64,000 nt of DNA from Lachnospiraceae bacterium (GTDB lineage: Bacteria; Bacillota; Clostridia; Lachnospirales; Lachnospiraceae). The position numbers and the translations under genes were made by a program. Positions within the stretch are counted from its first letter, which is position 1. The number at the start of each line of letters is the position of its first letter. The notes beneath the pieces were generated by a model that did not search any database, was not told where the DNA came from, and was given only the letters and a program-made list of their open reading frames with translations. Shown here piece after piece: positions 17,446 through 25,975 of this stretch. Location: contig JAGANL010000015.1 of assembly GCA_017624235.1 (NCBI GenBank), forward strand, positions 1 to 64,000, read 5' to 3'.

Positions 17446-18375
17446 TTAAAACTCTTCCTTTACCAGATAAATCGGTCTGTTCTTAACCTCCATATACATC
17501 TTGGACATATACTGTCCCACAATGCCGAGGCAGAACAGCTGTACACCGCTGACCAGTGATATAATGCAGACCAGAGACGGCCAGCCACCCACCGGATCTC
17601 CATAAATCAGGGTTTTTACGACAATAAATACAATCAGCAAAAATGCAAATACACAAAAGACAATTCCCAGTACGGAGGCGATTGCAAGTGGCACCGTGGA
17701 AAAAGCCATAATGCCATCCAGCGAGTACAATAAGAGCTTCCAGAAATTCCACTTCGTCTCGCCCTTTACGCGTTCAATATTCTCATACTCCAGCCATTTG
17801 GTCTGAAAACCCACCCAGCCGAAAATTCCCTTGGTAAAACGATTATATTCCGGCATGGACAGAATGGCATCCACCACCTGCCTGGTCATTAGCCTGTAAT
17901 CACGTGCACCATCCACAATTTCCGTTTTAGAAATATGCTTCATCAGGGCATAAAACCTTCTCGCAAAAAAAGAACGGATTGGAGGTTCCCCTTTTCTGGT
18001 CACTCTTCTGGTTGCCACACTGTCATACCCCTGATTGATATAATCAAACATCTCCGGCAAAAGTGACGGCGGATCCTGCAAATCCGCATCCATCATTACG
18101 GCATAATCGCCCTTCGTCTTTTTCAGTCCGGCATAAATGGCAGCCTCTTTTCCGAAATTGCGTGAAAAGGACACCAAGTGCACTCTCTCATCCTTTTCCT
18201 TCAGCTTTTTCACTTCCCGTACCGTCCCATCCCTGGACCCATCGTCTATATAAATAATTTCCAGTTCTATATCACGTGCTTTCAGCTCGTTCTCCTGCTT
18301 TAAAAGCTCCTCATAAAAATAGGGCACATTTTCTTCTTCGTTATAGCAGGGAACTACGACACTAAGTAATTTCAT
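17446..18375 (-). CDS. GtrB/DPM1-like GT2 with C-terminal membrane helices
   Basis: Family 2 transferase of 309 aa that charges undecaprenyl phosphate with a sugar from a nucleotide donor. It shows SVVVPCYNEEENV, YIDDGSRDG, SFSRNFGKEAA and the metal site MDADLQDPP (95-103). RFTKGIFGWVGF and KWNFWKLL precede two C-terminal membrane helices at about 225-255 and 265-290. This layout is that of GtrB, ArnC and DPM1-type enzymes. It is the first gene of the large minus-strand EPS operon. A second paralogue lies at 29982-30917. The sugar is unknown. Confidence 0.88.
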   Translation of the reverse strand: MKLLSVVVPCYNEEENVPYFYEELLKQENELKARDIELEIIYIDDGSRDGTVREVKKLKEKDERVHLVSFSRNFGKEAAIYAGLKKTKGDYAVMMDADLQDPPSLLPEMFDYINQGYDSVATRRVTRKGEPPIRSFFARRFYALMKHISKTEIVDGARDYRLMTRQVVDAILSMPEYNRFTKGIFGWVGFQTKWLEYENIERVKGETKWNFWKLLLYSLDGIMAFSTVPLAIASVLGIVFCVFAFLLIVFIVVKTLIYGDPVGGWPSLVCIISLVSGVQLFCLGIVGQYMSKMYMEVKNRPIYLVKEEF

Positions 18376-18416
18376 TGGTAACTGCCTTTCTTTTCCTATC
18401 CTGCATTCTATCTTAA

Positions 18417-18444
18417 ATTATAACCTTAATGATTTATTTTAACA
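18417..18444 (-). promoter_or_regulatory. Candidate sigma-A promoter of EPS operon A
   Basis: On the minus strand a perfect TATAAT (18417-18422) sits about 42 nt upstream of the first EPS gene. A weak TGTTAA (18439-18444) lies 16 nt further upstream. The surrounding sequence is AT-rich and free of coding. The poor -35 means that an activator may be needed. It would drive the genes from 18375 down to the left edge. Confidence 0.4.
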
Positions 18445-18469
18445 CATTACGACATTTTTGAAAAGGGAT

Positions 18470-19276
18470 TCAGACCTCTGTCTGCCCTATATACCGGTAC
18501 ACCACATACCCGGATACCTCCTCCACAAGCATCCATTCCTGTTCCTGTACGCTTCCCGGTGTCAGCTTCTCCCGAAGCACCAGTATATCACAGCCGTACC
18601 ATTTTGCAGAATCCGCCGCCTCATCCGGATATTCATAATCCTGCTTCATCCTCTCATACAAAAGCCGGATATCCTGCGAATAATCATCCGCTATGGCAGT
18701 ATTAGCCTGGACATCCCACATATCCTTTCCATAAACCAGCCGGATATCTCCGTCATAGGCTCTGGCTTTCTCCAAAACTTCCTCCGGCGCCAGCAGCAGC
18801 ACTTCACCACCATATAACTCCTTCAGGCTGCTCACCACAGCAAGTACCCTTTCTGCGCTCCGGTCAGTATATTTTTGCTTTGGCACATCTGACTGAAACG
18901 GAAGTACCGTACCCGAAAGAAGAATCAAAAGCATACAGGCAGACGCTGCACTCCAAAACCACTTCCGTTCCTTCCGCATCATACAAAGCTCTACCGCTGT
19001 ATACGCAATAACAGCCAGACCCGGAATCACCCACAGGTATTCCCAGAAAGTATCTCCAAAGCCAATCGTCTTTAAAATAACAAACAAAAGTGGTACAAAA
19101 CAGATCAGGCAGAGCAGCACAAAAGCAAAAAGAGCCAGCTTTTTCCCTTTTCGACCGCTAAAATCCTTAGGAGCCATCCATAAAAAAAGCAGTGACAGCA
19201 GAAATAAGCCCGCATATTTTCCCTGCATCCTCTCTGCAGTCAACACATGATTCATCAGGTCAATTATTTCTTTCAT
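18470..19276 (-). CDS. Membrane protein, partner of the upstream DUF6077-like protein
   Basis: A 268-aa protein with four hydrophobic segments in residues 20-140, followed by a soluble ~130-residue C-terminal part (DIRLVYGKDMWDVQ, then WYGCDILVLREKL) that ends facing one side of the membrane. The start is supported by a strong GGAGG 7 nt before the ATG, even though it overlaps the upstream gene by 17 nt. Its content resembles the C-terminal half of long membrane proteins of polysaccharide loci (DUF6077-like), suggesting a protein split into two genes. Function unknown; a role in moving or modifying lipid-linked sugars is inference. Confidence 0.6.
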   Translation of the reverse strand: MKEIIDLMNHVLTAERMQGKYAGLFLLSLLFLWMAPKDFSGRKGKKLALFAFVLLCLICFVPLLFVILKTIGFGDTFWEYLWVIPGLAVIAYTAVELCMMRKERKWFWSAASACMLLILLSGTVLPFQSDVPKQKYTDRSAERVLAVVSSLKELYGGEVLLLAPEEVLEKARAYDGDIRLVYGKDMWDVQANTAIADDYSQDIRLLYERMKQDYEYPDEAADSAKWYGCDILVLREKLTPGSVQEQEWMLVEEVSGYVVYRYIGQTEV

Positions 19277-20294
19277 GCCGTTTCCTCCAAATCACTGCCG
19301 TCACAATGCTGCCTGCTATCACAATACCGCCCAAAACGAGTGCTTCCCGCCATGGTGTACAAAATACTGCTGTCACAGCACACAAAAACACTCCCCACAG
19401 GCTGCGTCTGAAACTCTTCTCCTGTAAACATTCCGACAGCTTTTGTTCACCTCTGATCATTTCAAACAGCTGCAGTGAAAAAAGAGGCAGCAATACCGTC
19501 ACGAATACACTCTCTCCCATCCAGGTCTGATGAAGCAGCTTATACGAGAAGGTAATAAACAGGTAATCCCCAAACAGGTTCGCCATACCATAGAAAACCA
19601 AAAACAGCGGCAGTCTTAATTTTTCCCTTTTCTGCCCTAAGAACAGTGCTTCGCCCCATCTCCGGAACACCAGAAAATTCAGGATCAGAATCCATAAGGG
19701 CACCATTTCATAAAGGAAATGCTTCATGCCTATTCCGTCCGCAAGGCTATAAAACAGACTATAAAAAAGCGGCAGCGTCACCAGTTTGTCCTGCGGATAC
19801 ATGCCAAGTGAAAGCTTCTCTCCCGTTGCCGGATTATATTCATACAAAGTGTTGGTACACACGGTGGTATGAATCGTTTCTGCCGTCATGTCCGTTTCTG
19901 CTGCCGGCACAAACCGGAAAAAGACAGATGCCATCAGGAGAAATACGGCTGCAACGCATCCCCATGCCCATATGCTGTTTTTTTCCGTATGAATCTGAAT
20001 ACGCCAGTTATCCTTCCCCTTATGCAGACCTTCCACCAGAAACCAGAAACCGGCCAACGCCAGCCCAATCAGAACCACAAAAGAAGCCGTCCTGTAAGAC
20101 CCGAAGGACAAACGAAGCTTGACAGCCGGCATTGCCACAATCCCGGTCGTAAAAATTTCTGTCAGACTTCCATACAGATAAATCAGGCTCCAGCTCCGTT
20201 TTTCCCTCTGTAAAATTTTTTCCCATATCATCCCTACCGGAAACGGCAGGAGAAAGAAGATTAATATACCGATTATACCCACAACTTTTACCAT
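19260..20294 (-). CDS. DUF6077-like polytopic membrane protein
   Basis: A 344-aa protein with about nine hydrophobic segments. The extracytoplasmic loop ETDMTAETIHTTVCTNTL followed by YNPATGEKLSLG and DKLVTLPLFYSL resembles DUF6077 proteins of Firmicutes polysaccharide loci; this is recognised from memory and not searched. The C-terminus ends in a basic tail (WRKRHERNN), as in a complete protein. It is the first gene of a two-gene operon with a good promoter at 20321-20349 and overlaps the next gene by 17 nt. The fold suggests a GT-C-type enzyme, but no catalytic motif is certain. Confidence 0.6.
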   Translation of the reverse strand: MVKVVGIIGILIFFLLPFPVGMIWEKILQREKRSWSLIYLYGSLTEIFTTGIVAMPAVKLRLSFGSYRTASFVVLIGLALAGFWFLVEGLHKGKDNWRIQIHTEKNSIWAWGCVAAVFLLMASVFFRFVPAAETDMTAETIHTTVCTNTLYEYNPATGEKLSLGMYPQDKLVTLPLFYSLFYSLADGIGMKHFLYEMVPLWILILNFLVFRRWGEALFLGQKREKLRLPLFLVFYGMANLFGDYLFITFSYKLLHQTWMGESVFVTVLLPLFSLQLFEMIRGEQKLSECLQEKSFRRSLWGVFLCAVTAVFCTPWREALVLGGIVIAGSIVTAVIWRKRHERNN

Positions 20295-20320
20295 CTTTTC
20301 TCATAAATTACGACTCTTAC

Positions 20321-20349
20321 ATAGTATAAGAAAAACAGCCTCAAGTCAA
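20321..20349 (-). promoter_or_regulatory. Sigma-A promoter of the DUF6077-like pair
   Basis: Minus-strand -35 TTGACT (20344-20349) and -10 TACTAT (20321-20326) are separated by exactly 17 nt, just upstream of the start at 20294. The 5' leader is short, about 20-25 nt. This gives the membrane-protein pair transcription independent of the spo0A-like gene. Confidence 0.65.
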
Positions 20350-20400
20350 CCGCACACCTGAAACTGTTTTAGAAGCATCTATCCCTTTACTGTTTTTTCA

Positions 20401-20784
20401 TCAGCTTGTCATTTCTTTTACATCCAGTCTGATCTTATCTGCAATTCTTGCTATGTATTCACTGTTTGTCGGTCTTCCCTTACCGGAATCAGCCGAATAT
20501 CCAAACAATTCTTCAAAAGTATCCAGATTTCCGCGTGACCATGACACCTCAATGGCATTACGAATCGCTCTCTCCACCTTCTGGTCAGTCGTACGGAAAC
20601 GTTTTGCAACCTCAGGATACAAAAGCTTTGTCACACTGCATACCACTTCCATATCCTTCTCCGAAAGCATGATGGCTTCTCTCAGATAATGATAGCCCTT
20701 CAAATGAGCCGGAACACCCATATCTAACATTATCCTGGTCACATACTTCTCCATCTCCACTTCGCTCATTCCACCCAAATCCAT
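20401..20784 (-). CDS. Stand-alone Spo0A C-terminal DNA-binding domain protein
   Basis: A 127-aa protein consisting only of the Spo0A effector domain, without a receiver domain. GVPAHLKGYHYLREAI (23-38), the recognition-helix stretch VERAIRNAIEVSWSRG (70-85) and GRPTNSEYIARIADKI (103-118) closely match the sporulation master regulator. It should bind 0A-box DNA constitutively, because there is no phosphorylation switch. AAGGGAG precedes the ATG. It has its own promoter (20862-20890), and two 0A-box-like sites lie in its leader, suggesting autoregulation. Such orphans are known in Clostridia, but their role in polysaccharide loci is not established. It may connect the surrounding glycan operons to the sporulation state. 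Confidence 0.9.
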   Translation of the reverse strand: MDLGGMSEVEMEKYVTRIMLDMGVPAHLKGYHYLREAIMLSEKDMEVVCSVTKLLYPEVAKRFRTTDQKVERAIRNAIEVSWSRGNLDTFEELFGYSADSGKGRPTNSEYIARIADKIRLDVKEMTS

Positions 20785-20809
20785 ATTTTCATACTCCCTT
20801 CACTTCTGC

Positions 20810-20839
20810 TTCGGCATTCACAAAAATTGCCGAATGCCG
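20810..20839. promoter_or_regulatory. Inverted repeat with two 0A-box-like sites (putative operator)
   Basis: CGGCATTC (20812-20819) and GAATGCCG (20832-20839) form a perfect 8-bp inverted repeat with a 12-nt spacer. TTGCCGAA on the plus strand (20827-20834) and TGCCGAA on the minus strand (20810-20816) both fit the Spo0A box TGNCGAA. They lie downstream of the -10 element of the spo0A-like gene, where binding would block transcription. The same bases could form an mRNA hairpin just before the RBS. Confidence 0.5.
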
Positions 20840-20861
20840 TATGTTTTTCGCGGATAATGAG

Positions 20862-20890
20862 AATATACCACAGGAAAGCCTGTCTGTAAA
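20862..20890 (-). promoter_or_regulatory. Sigma-A promoter of the spo0A-like gene
   Basis: Minus-strand -35 TTTACA (20885-20890) and -10 TATATT (20862-20867) have a 17-nt spacer and a TG one base before the -10 (extended -10). The start codon is at 20784, giving a leader of about 70 nt that contains the 0A-like inverted repeat. Confidence 0.65.
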
Positions 20891-20932
20891 TTTTAATTTA
20901 TCGCACAATCTGTGCCGAAACAATGCTGCTTT

Positions 20933-22000
20933 TTATAAATATTCTGTTTTTCCGTCTTTTTCGAGCTTCTCCGTAATCTTTTTGACATCCTGCGCCCTGT
21001 CTTTAGGACATACCAGCACCGCATCCTCTGTCTCCACTACGATCACATCCTTCAGACCGATGGTGGCAATCAACTTGTCCTTCGCATAGCAGATACAATT
21101 CTCCGTATCAATCAGCGAACAGTCTCCATACTGCAGGTTGCCATTTTCATCCGGTGCATACAGTACCTCCAGAGCATCATAGCTTCCGACATCATTCCAG
21201 CCGAAATCTCCTTCCAGCACGACCACATCGTCCGAGCGTTCCATAATGCCATAATCCACAGAAATCTTCGGAATGACCGGATACACTTCATTCAGCACTT
21301 CCTTCTCCTGCTCCGTTCCCATGGCATCCCCGATTTTCACCAGACATTCATAAATATCCGGCAGAAGCTCTTCAAATTTCTTTAATATGGTGGAAGCCTT
21401 CCAGATGAACATGCCGCTGTTCCACAGATAATTTCCGTCCGCAAGATACTCCTTTGCCGTTTCCATATCCGGTTTTTCCACAAATTCCTCTACCGGATAC
21501 CAGACCGCCTCTTCCTTAGCAACCCGTTTAATATAACCATAGCCTGTCGACGGGAAGGTCGGCGTAATGCCAATCGTTACCAGAGAGTCCGTTTCCTCTG
21601 CAGTCCGAACCGCTTTTTCAATCACCTCTCTGTATACATCCACCTTCTGTATGTATGCGTCGGAAGGCAGAATGCACATGATACCGTCTCCGTATTTTTT
21701 CAGAATTTCCATTGCCGCATAGCCAATACAGGCAGCCGTATTCCGTGCCGCCGGCTCTGCCAGCACGTGATCTCTGCGGATTCTCCCCTTGGTCTCCTGA
21801 AGTGTCAGCTCCGCCTGCGTCACATTGGTCACAATGAAAATATCTTCTGCGGCAATACATCCGCTCAGACGGTCAATCGTCTCGTTGACCAGAATATCCT
21901 TACCGGTCAGATTCAAAAACTGCTTCGGTCTCGCCTTTCGGCTGAGCGGCCAGAATCTGGTACCTCCGCCCCCTGCCATAATGACTCCGTATCGTTTCAT
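20933..22000 (-). CDS. manC: Mannose-1-phosphate guanylyltransferase
   Basis: Makes GDP-mannose from GTP and mannose-1-P, the precursor for GDP-L-fucose. The signature GGGGTRFWPLSRKARPKQFL (10-29) is intact, followed by FVEKPDMETAKEYL and WNSGMFIW. At 355 aa it is the monofunctional type, without a fused phosphomannose isomerase domain. It is the last gene of the fucose operon (gmd, membrane protein, fcl, manC). No phosphomannomutase or ManA gene is in the window, so mannose-1-P must come from elsewhere in the genome. Confidence 0.93.
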   Translation of the reverse strand: MKRYGVIMAGGGGTRFWPLSRKARPKQFLNLTGKDILVNETIDRLSGCIAAEDIFIVTNVTQAELTLQETKGRIRRDHVLAEPAARNTAACIGYAAMEILKKYGDGIMCILPSDAYIQKVDVYREVIEKAVRTAEETDSLVTIGITPTFPSTGYGYIKRVAKEEAVWYPVEEFVEKPDMETAKEYLADGNYLWNSGMFIWKASTILKKFEELLPDIYECLVKIGDAMGTEQEKEVLNEVYPVIPKISVDYGIMERSDDVVVLEGDFGWNDVGSYDALEVLYAPDENGNLQYGDCSLIDTENCICYAKDKLIATIGLKDVIVVETEDAVLVCPKDRAQDVKKITEKLEKDGKTEYL

Positions 22001-22048
22001 CCAAACACCCTTACCTTTCCAACACCTGTCCTATTTTAGTCAAAGGCA

Positions 22049-22990
22049 CTACATTCTGGCACTGTCCACATTTTCTTTAAACCAGTCATAAGCCAGCTTT
22101 ACGCCCTCTTCCAGTTCTACCTTATGCGTCCATCCAAGCTCATGCAGCTTCGTCACATCGGTCAGCTTTCTCGGTGTGCCGTCCGGCATTGCGCTGTTCC
22201 AGATAATATTGCCGCGGTATCCGACTGCCTCCTTTACCGTTTCTGCCAGCTGCCTGATCGTCACCTCTTTTCCGGTACCGATGTTGACATGCTGTTCTCC
22301 GCTGTAATTCTCCAGCAAAAAGACACAGGCATCCGCCATATCATCCACATATAAAAACTCCCGCAGCGGCGTTCCGGTTCCCCACAGTTCTACTGCCGGA
22401 GCGCAGTTTACCTTTGCCTCATGGAACTTGCGGATCATCGCCGGCATAACATGCGAACCGCTCAGATCATAATTGTCATGCGGGCCATACAGATTGGTCG
22501 GCATACAGCTGATAAAATCATCCCCGTACTGTCTCTTAAAAAATTTGCACATCTCCAGACCGGAAATCTTGGCAACCGCATATGCCTCGTTGGTCACCTC
22601 CAGCGGCCCGGTTAACAGCGCATCCTCCGGAATCGGCTGCGGAGCCATCTTCGGATAAATACAGGTGCTTCCCAGAAACAGAAGCTTCTTTACATGATAA
22701 TCATGGCAGGCCTTGATGAAATTACACTGAATCTGCAAATTTTCATAGATAAAGTCCGCCGGGGTCGTATTGTTGGCATTGATACCTCCCACCTTTGCTG
22801 CCGCAAGTACTGCCACATCCGGGTGTTCCTCTTCAAAGAAACGTCTGACTGCTGCCTGATTGGTCAAATCCAGTTCCCTGTGGGTACGGCCGATCACATT
22901 GGTATATCCTTTGGATTCTAAATTTCTTACAATAGCGCTGCCTACCAGTCCGCGATGACCGGCTACATAAATTTTATCTGTCTTGTTCAT
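22049..22990 (-). CDS. fcl: GDP-L-fucose synthase
   Basis: Bifunctional epimerase/reductase that converts GDP-4-keto-6-deoxy-mannose to GDP-L-fucose with NADPH. It has the Rossmann [10 protein letters not shown] (12-21), the catalytic SSTCIYPK-type stretch ([16 protein letters not shown]) and YAVAK for the Tyr/Lys pair, plus [10 protein letters not shown]. The length of 313 aa is typical. It lies downstream of gmd, the gene for the enzyme that makes its substrate, with the membrane-protein gene in between. The likely user of the product in this window is the GT11 fucosyltransferase at 48291-49277. Confidence 0.94.
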   Translation of the reverse strand: MNKTDKIYVAGHRGLVGSAIVRNLESKGYTNVIGRTHRELDLTNQAAVRRFFEEEHPDVAVLAAAKVGGINANNTTPADFIYENLQIQCNFIKACHDYHVKKLLFLGSTCIYPKMAPQPIPEDALLTGPLEVTNEAYAVAKISGLEMCKFFKRQYGDDFISCMPTNLYGPHDNYDLSGSHVMPAMIRKFHEAKVNCAPAVELWGTGTPLREFLYVDDMADACVFLLENYSGEQHVNIGTGKEVTIRQLAETVKEAVGYRGNIIWNSAMPDGTPRKLTDVTKLHELGWTHKVELEEGVKLAYDWFKENVDSARM

Positions 22991-23007
22991 CCTTTTTAAC
23001 CTTCCTC

Positions 23008-24723
23008 CTATTGTCCTATCAAAGCATAATTATATAAAAAGCCGTCCTCTATATTCTCTCCGCGCGGTGCCACATAGGTCGCATCCGGTGTGGACGGGAA
23101 TTTATCGTACCCAATCTGGTCTCCATGCTCCGGTACATACACGGTCACATTTCCGACCTGCACCTCTTCCGCATCGAAATCATCATAATCCTGCTGCATC
23201 GCTGTCATACCATGCTCCTTCACAATTCCCACAATGTCTCTGGACATGCGTTCACACCGGTAACAGACGATCAGTACAAGCATCATGCCAATTGGCACGA
23301 CGAGCTTCTTCCATCTTCCGGCCATATTGCAGGCAAGCATTCCATAGACCAAAAGCGGCAAAAGCAGCGGATAAGCATAGCCATACCGCATCATCGGCGC
23401 CGAAAACTGCCAGAACCCATAGCAGGCCGTCAGTGCAGCAAGCACGAGAATCACGCCGTACTGCTCCCGCTTTTTCTTTACCAGGATGTGCAGGATCAGA
23501 CCAATCTGCAAAAGCAATGCCGTCCATGCCGCCAGAACCCACAGCCTTTCCAGTCCGGCCAGCTCATGCTTGAACCAATACGGCAGCCACTTGGTCACCG
23601 GCAGATCATGGGCAGGCAGATAGGTAATCCCTCTTGCCCAGCTTTGAATCTCCAACATATCATATTGTCCCATGAAGACCGGCATCCGCCAGTCCACCGC
23701 AAACCAGTCGATTTCCGTATAAGGATAGACCAAAAAACCGCTTATGATGACATTCCGAGCAAAGAACGGAACCGCAGTCAATAGCCCCAATCCCAGATAA
23801 ACAAAAATCTCTTTGCCCCTTTTTTCCCGAATCAGCATCCAGGCCGGTTTTAACACCAGCAGCAAGATAATACCCGCAGACACCTTTACCGTAATCGCAA
23901 AGACTGCCATCACACAAAGCAGGGAATACGGAACCGTACTCTCCTCCTTACGCTCCAGCAGATCCAGCCAGCGGATGATAATATAAAAAATGAGAAGCAT
24001 CGTGAAATAATCCGATGCCGGAGACATCATCTCCCGAAAGATGATCGTTACATAATACAGCTCTCCGACTCTGGCAAAATCCGAAAGCAACAGCTCCCCA
24101 CGCCCAAAGAGCCGCAGAAAACGCAGACCGTCCAGGCAGGCGGCAAAGGCCATCAATCCGGCTACCGTATGAAGCGACTGTCCCAGTAAGAATTTCATGC
24201 TGTAAAGCGCCGTCAGGGCAAAGGAAGCGCTGTTATAGGCCAGACGGCTGTGCAGATTGCCAAGTCCCCTGACCACACCGTACTCCTCAATCCACCGGAT
24301 ACTTTGTGCATGGTACAAATTACTGTCATACATCATGAAGCCGACACTGGTACCGTATAAAAACAGCACAAACAGACACGCCGCCAGGATGGCGCACACC
24401 GCACCCCTTTTCCCGTTTTTTTCGTTCTTTTCAGTCTTTTCACAGCTCCAGGTGTCATACAGCATCTTCCAGAGCTTTTTCCCCAGAAAGAAATTGAGCG
24501 CCAGACATGCCAGAAGCATCCCCAGATTGGCCCACAGTCCGACTCCTGCGAACAAGCTGAAAATCTGCGCATATACGGTTACAACCACCAGTCCGGCATA
24601 AAAATAACTGTCCAGCCGCCGGAACTTAAAGCCTGTCAGCCTATAAAACGGATATAACACAGCACAGCCGGCAGTACCGGCTGTCACAATGATATAAATC
24701 CAGTTAAAAAATACGGAAATCAT
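23008..24723 (-). CDS. Polytopic membrane protein, GT-C-like, in the fucose operon
   Basis: A 571-aa protein with about twelve hydrophobic segments and a ~70-residue soluble C-terminal tail ([23 protein letters not shown]). An early extracytoplasmic loop has [20 protein letters not shown] and [18 protein letters not shown], resembling the LIC_10190-type membrane proteins of polysaccharide clusters; this comparison is from memory and weak. It overlaps gmd by 4 nt (ATGA coupling) and precedes fcl by 17 nt, so it is firmly inside the GDP-fucose operon. A transferase that uses a lipid-linked sugar outside the membrane is plausible, but no catalytic residue is proven. Confidence 0.6.
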   Translation of the reverse strand: MISVFFNWIYIIVTAGTAGCAVLYPFYRLTGFKFRRLDSYFYAGLVVVTVYAQIFSLFAGVGLWANLGMLLACLALNFFLGKKLWKMLYDTWSCEKTEKNEKNGKRGAVCAILAACLFVLFLYGTSVGFMMYDSNLYHAQSIRWIEEYGVVRGLGNLHSRLAYNSASFALTALYSMKFLLGQSLHTVAGLMAFAACLDGLRFLRLFGRGELLLSDFARVGELYYVTIIFREMMSPASDYFTMLLIFYIIIRWLDLLERKEESTVPYSLLCVMAVFAITVKVSAGIILLLVLKPAWMLIREKRGKEIFVYLGLGLLTAVPFFARNVIISGFLVYPYTEIDWFAVDWRMPVFMGQYDMLEIQSWARGITYLPAHDLPVTKWLPYWFKHELAGLERLWVLAAWTALLLQIGLILHILVKKKREQYGVILVLAALTACYGFWQFSAPMMRYGYAYPLLLPLLVYGMLACNMAGRWKKLVVPIGMMLVLIVCYRCERMSRDIVGIVKEHGMTAMQQDYDDFDAEEVQVGNVTVYVPEHGDQIGYDKFPSTPDATYVAPRGENIEDGFLYNYALIGQ

Positions 24724-25796
24724 ATAATCTGTTTTCTACTTTCCTTAAATTCTGCAGTGCTCATTCCTGCAATTTCCTTCAAATCAGCATCCATCATCAT
24801 CGCTACCAGAGCCTTAAAGTCATGCTTACGCTTCCATCCGAGCTCCTTCTCTGCCTTGGCCGGATTTCCCCATAAAAATTCCACTTCTGCCGGACGGTAG
24901 AATTCCGGATTCACATCCACATAAAGCTGTCCTGTTTCGGCATCGTAGCCCTTTTCATTGACTCCGGTGCCTTCCCAGCGAATCTTCACTCCCAGCTCTG
25001 CAAAGGCAGCTTCGACAAATTCCCTTACCGTATGGGTCTCATTGGTAGCCAGAACATAGTCACCCGGCTTATCCTGATGCAGCATCAGCCACATGCCTTC
25101 CACATAATCTCCGGCAAAGCCCCAGTCACGCTTTGCATTCATGTTGCCAAGAGACAGCCTGTCCTGCTTACCTGCCATGATATTGGCAATCGCCAGCGTA
25201 ATCTTTCTGGTCACAAAGTTCTCACCACGTCTCGGAGATTCGTGATTAAACAGAATACCGTTGCAGGCGAACATGTTATAGGACTCCCTGTAGTTTACCG
25301 TAATCCAATAGGAATATAATTTTGCCACACCGTAAGGGCTCTTCGGATAGAACGGTGTCTTCTCGCTCTGAGGCGCTGTCTCCGGCAATCCTCCGAACAG
25401 CTCCGAAGTGGATGCCTGATAGTAACGGCAGTTGCCACCATTTACACGAATCGCCTCCAGCAATTTGAGTGTACTGTTGCCGGTAGCTTCTGCCGTGTAT
25501 TCCGGCACCTCAAAGGAAATGCCTACGTGGGACTGAGCCGCCAGATTATATACCTCCGTCGGCTTGATCTCAGCAATCAGACGCATCAGGTTGCTGGAAT
25601 CCGTCGTATCTGCAAAGTGCAGGAAAAACTTAACCTTATTATAATCCGATGCAATCAGATGGTCAATTCTCTGCGTATTGGAAATACTGTGTCTGCGCAC
25701 CAGACCATGTACCTCATATCCCTTCTCCAAAAGAAACTCCGCCAGATAAGAACCATCCTGGCCTGTAATACCCGTAATCAGTGCAACCTGTCTCAT
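24720..25796 (-). CDS. gmd: GDP-mannose 4,6-dehydratase
   Basis: First committed enzyme towards GDP-L-fucose: it removes water from GDP-mannose to give the 4-keto-6-deoxy sugar. The Rossmann [16 protein letters not shown] at the N-terminus, [22 protein letters not shown] and the YGVAK Tyr/Lys pair are all present; the length is about 358 aa. The start at 25796 is chosen because GGAGG lies 5 nt upstream; a longer frame would read through that RBS. It is the first gene of its operon, with a strong promoter at 25853-25881, and is divergent from the AraC-type regulator. Confidence 0.95.
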   Translation of the reverse strand: MRQVALITGITGQDGSYLAEFLLEKGYEVHGLVRRHSISNTQRIDHLIASDYNKVKFFLHFADTTDSSNLMRLIAEIKPTEVYNLAAQSHVGISFEVPEYTAEATGNSTLKLLEAIRVNGGNCRYYQASTSELFGGLPETAPQSEKTPFYPKSPYGVAKLYSYWITVNYRESYNMFACNGILFNHESPRRGENFVTRKITLAIANIMAGKQDRLSLGNMNAKRDWGFAGDYVEGMWLMLHQDKPGDYVLATNETHTVREFVEAAFAELGVKIRWEGTGVNEKGYDAETGQLYVDVNPEFYRPAEVEFLWGNPAKAEKELGWKRKHDFKALVAMMMDADLKEIAGMSTAEFKESRKQII

Positions 25797-25852
25797 ATTT
25801 TCCTCCATTTCAAACATCGATACATTTGTAGTTTTATTAACAATCTTGCTTT

Positions 25853-25881
25853 ATTATAAATGCCTGTTTTCTTTCGTACAA
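25853..25881 (-). promoter_or_regulatory. Sigma-A promoter of the gmd-fcl-manC operon
   Basis: Minus-strand TATAAT (25853-25858) and -35 TTGTAC (25876-25881) are separated by 17 nt, with about 50 nt of leader to the gmd start. It is a near-consensus promoter in the intergenic space shared with the AraC gene. Confidence 0.7.
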
Positions 25882-25887
25882 TCTATT

Positions 25888-25916
25888 ATATTGCTATGTA
25901 ATAGTAAAATATTGCT
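25888..25916 (+). repeat. Direct repeat ATATTGCT, 21 bp apart (putative AraC-type operator)
   Basis: ATATTGCT occurs at 25888-25895 and again at 25909-25916, start to start 21 bp, two helical turns. AraC-family proteins bind direct half-sites with about this spacing. The pair lies just upstream of the gmd -35 and overlaps the candidate promoter of the AraC gene, so it could control both. The 21-bp spacing is observed; the regulatory role is inference. Confidence 0.4.
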
Positions 25917-25939
25917 TTATGCTTCCACTCTGGTATATA
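25912..25939 (+). promoter_or_regulatory. Candidate promoter of the AraC-type regulator
   Basis: TTGCTT (25912-25917) and TATATA (25934-25939) are 16 nt apart, with a TG directly before the -10. They lie 37 nt upstream of the regulator's start codon. It is weaker than the divergent gmd promoter. Confidence 0.4.
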
Positions 25940-25975
25940 CTACTGATAAACCATACCGAAAGGAGCATCCATCCC

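Noticed and set aside
18470-20294. Frameshift splitting a single membrane-protein gene
   Set aside because: The downstream gene has a strong SD exactly spaced before its ATG and the upstream protein ends in a natural basic tail, so two coupled genes are more likely.
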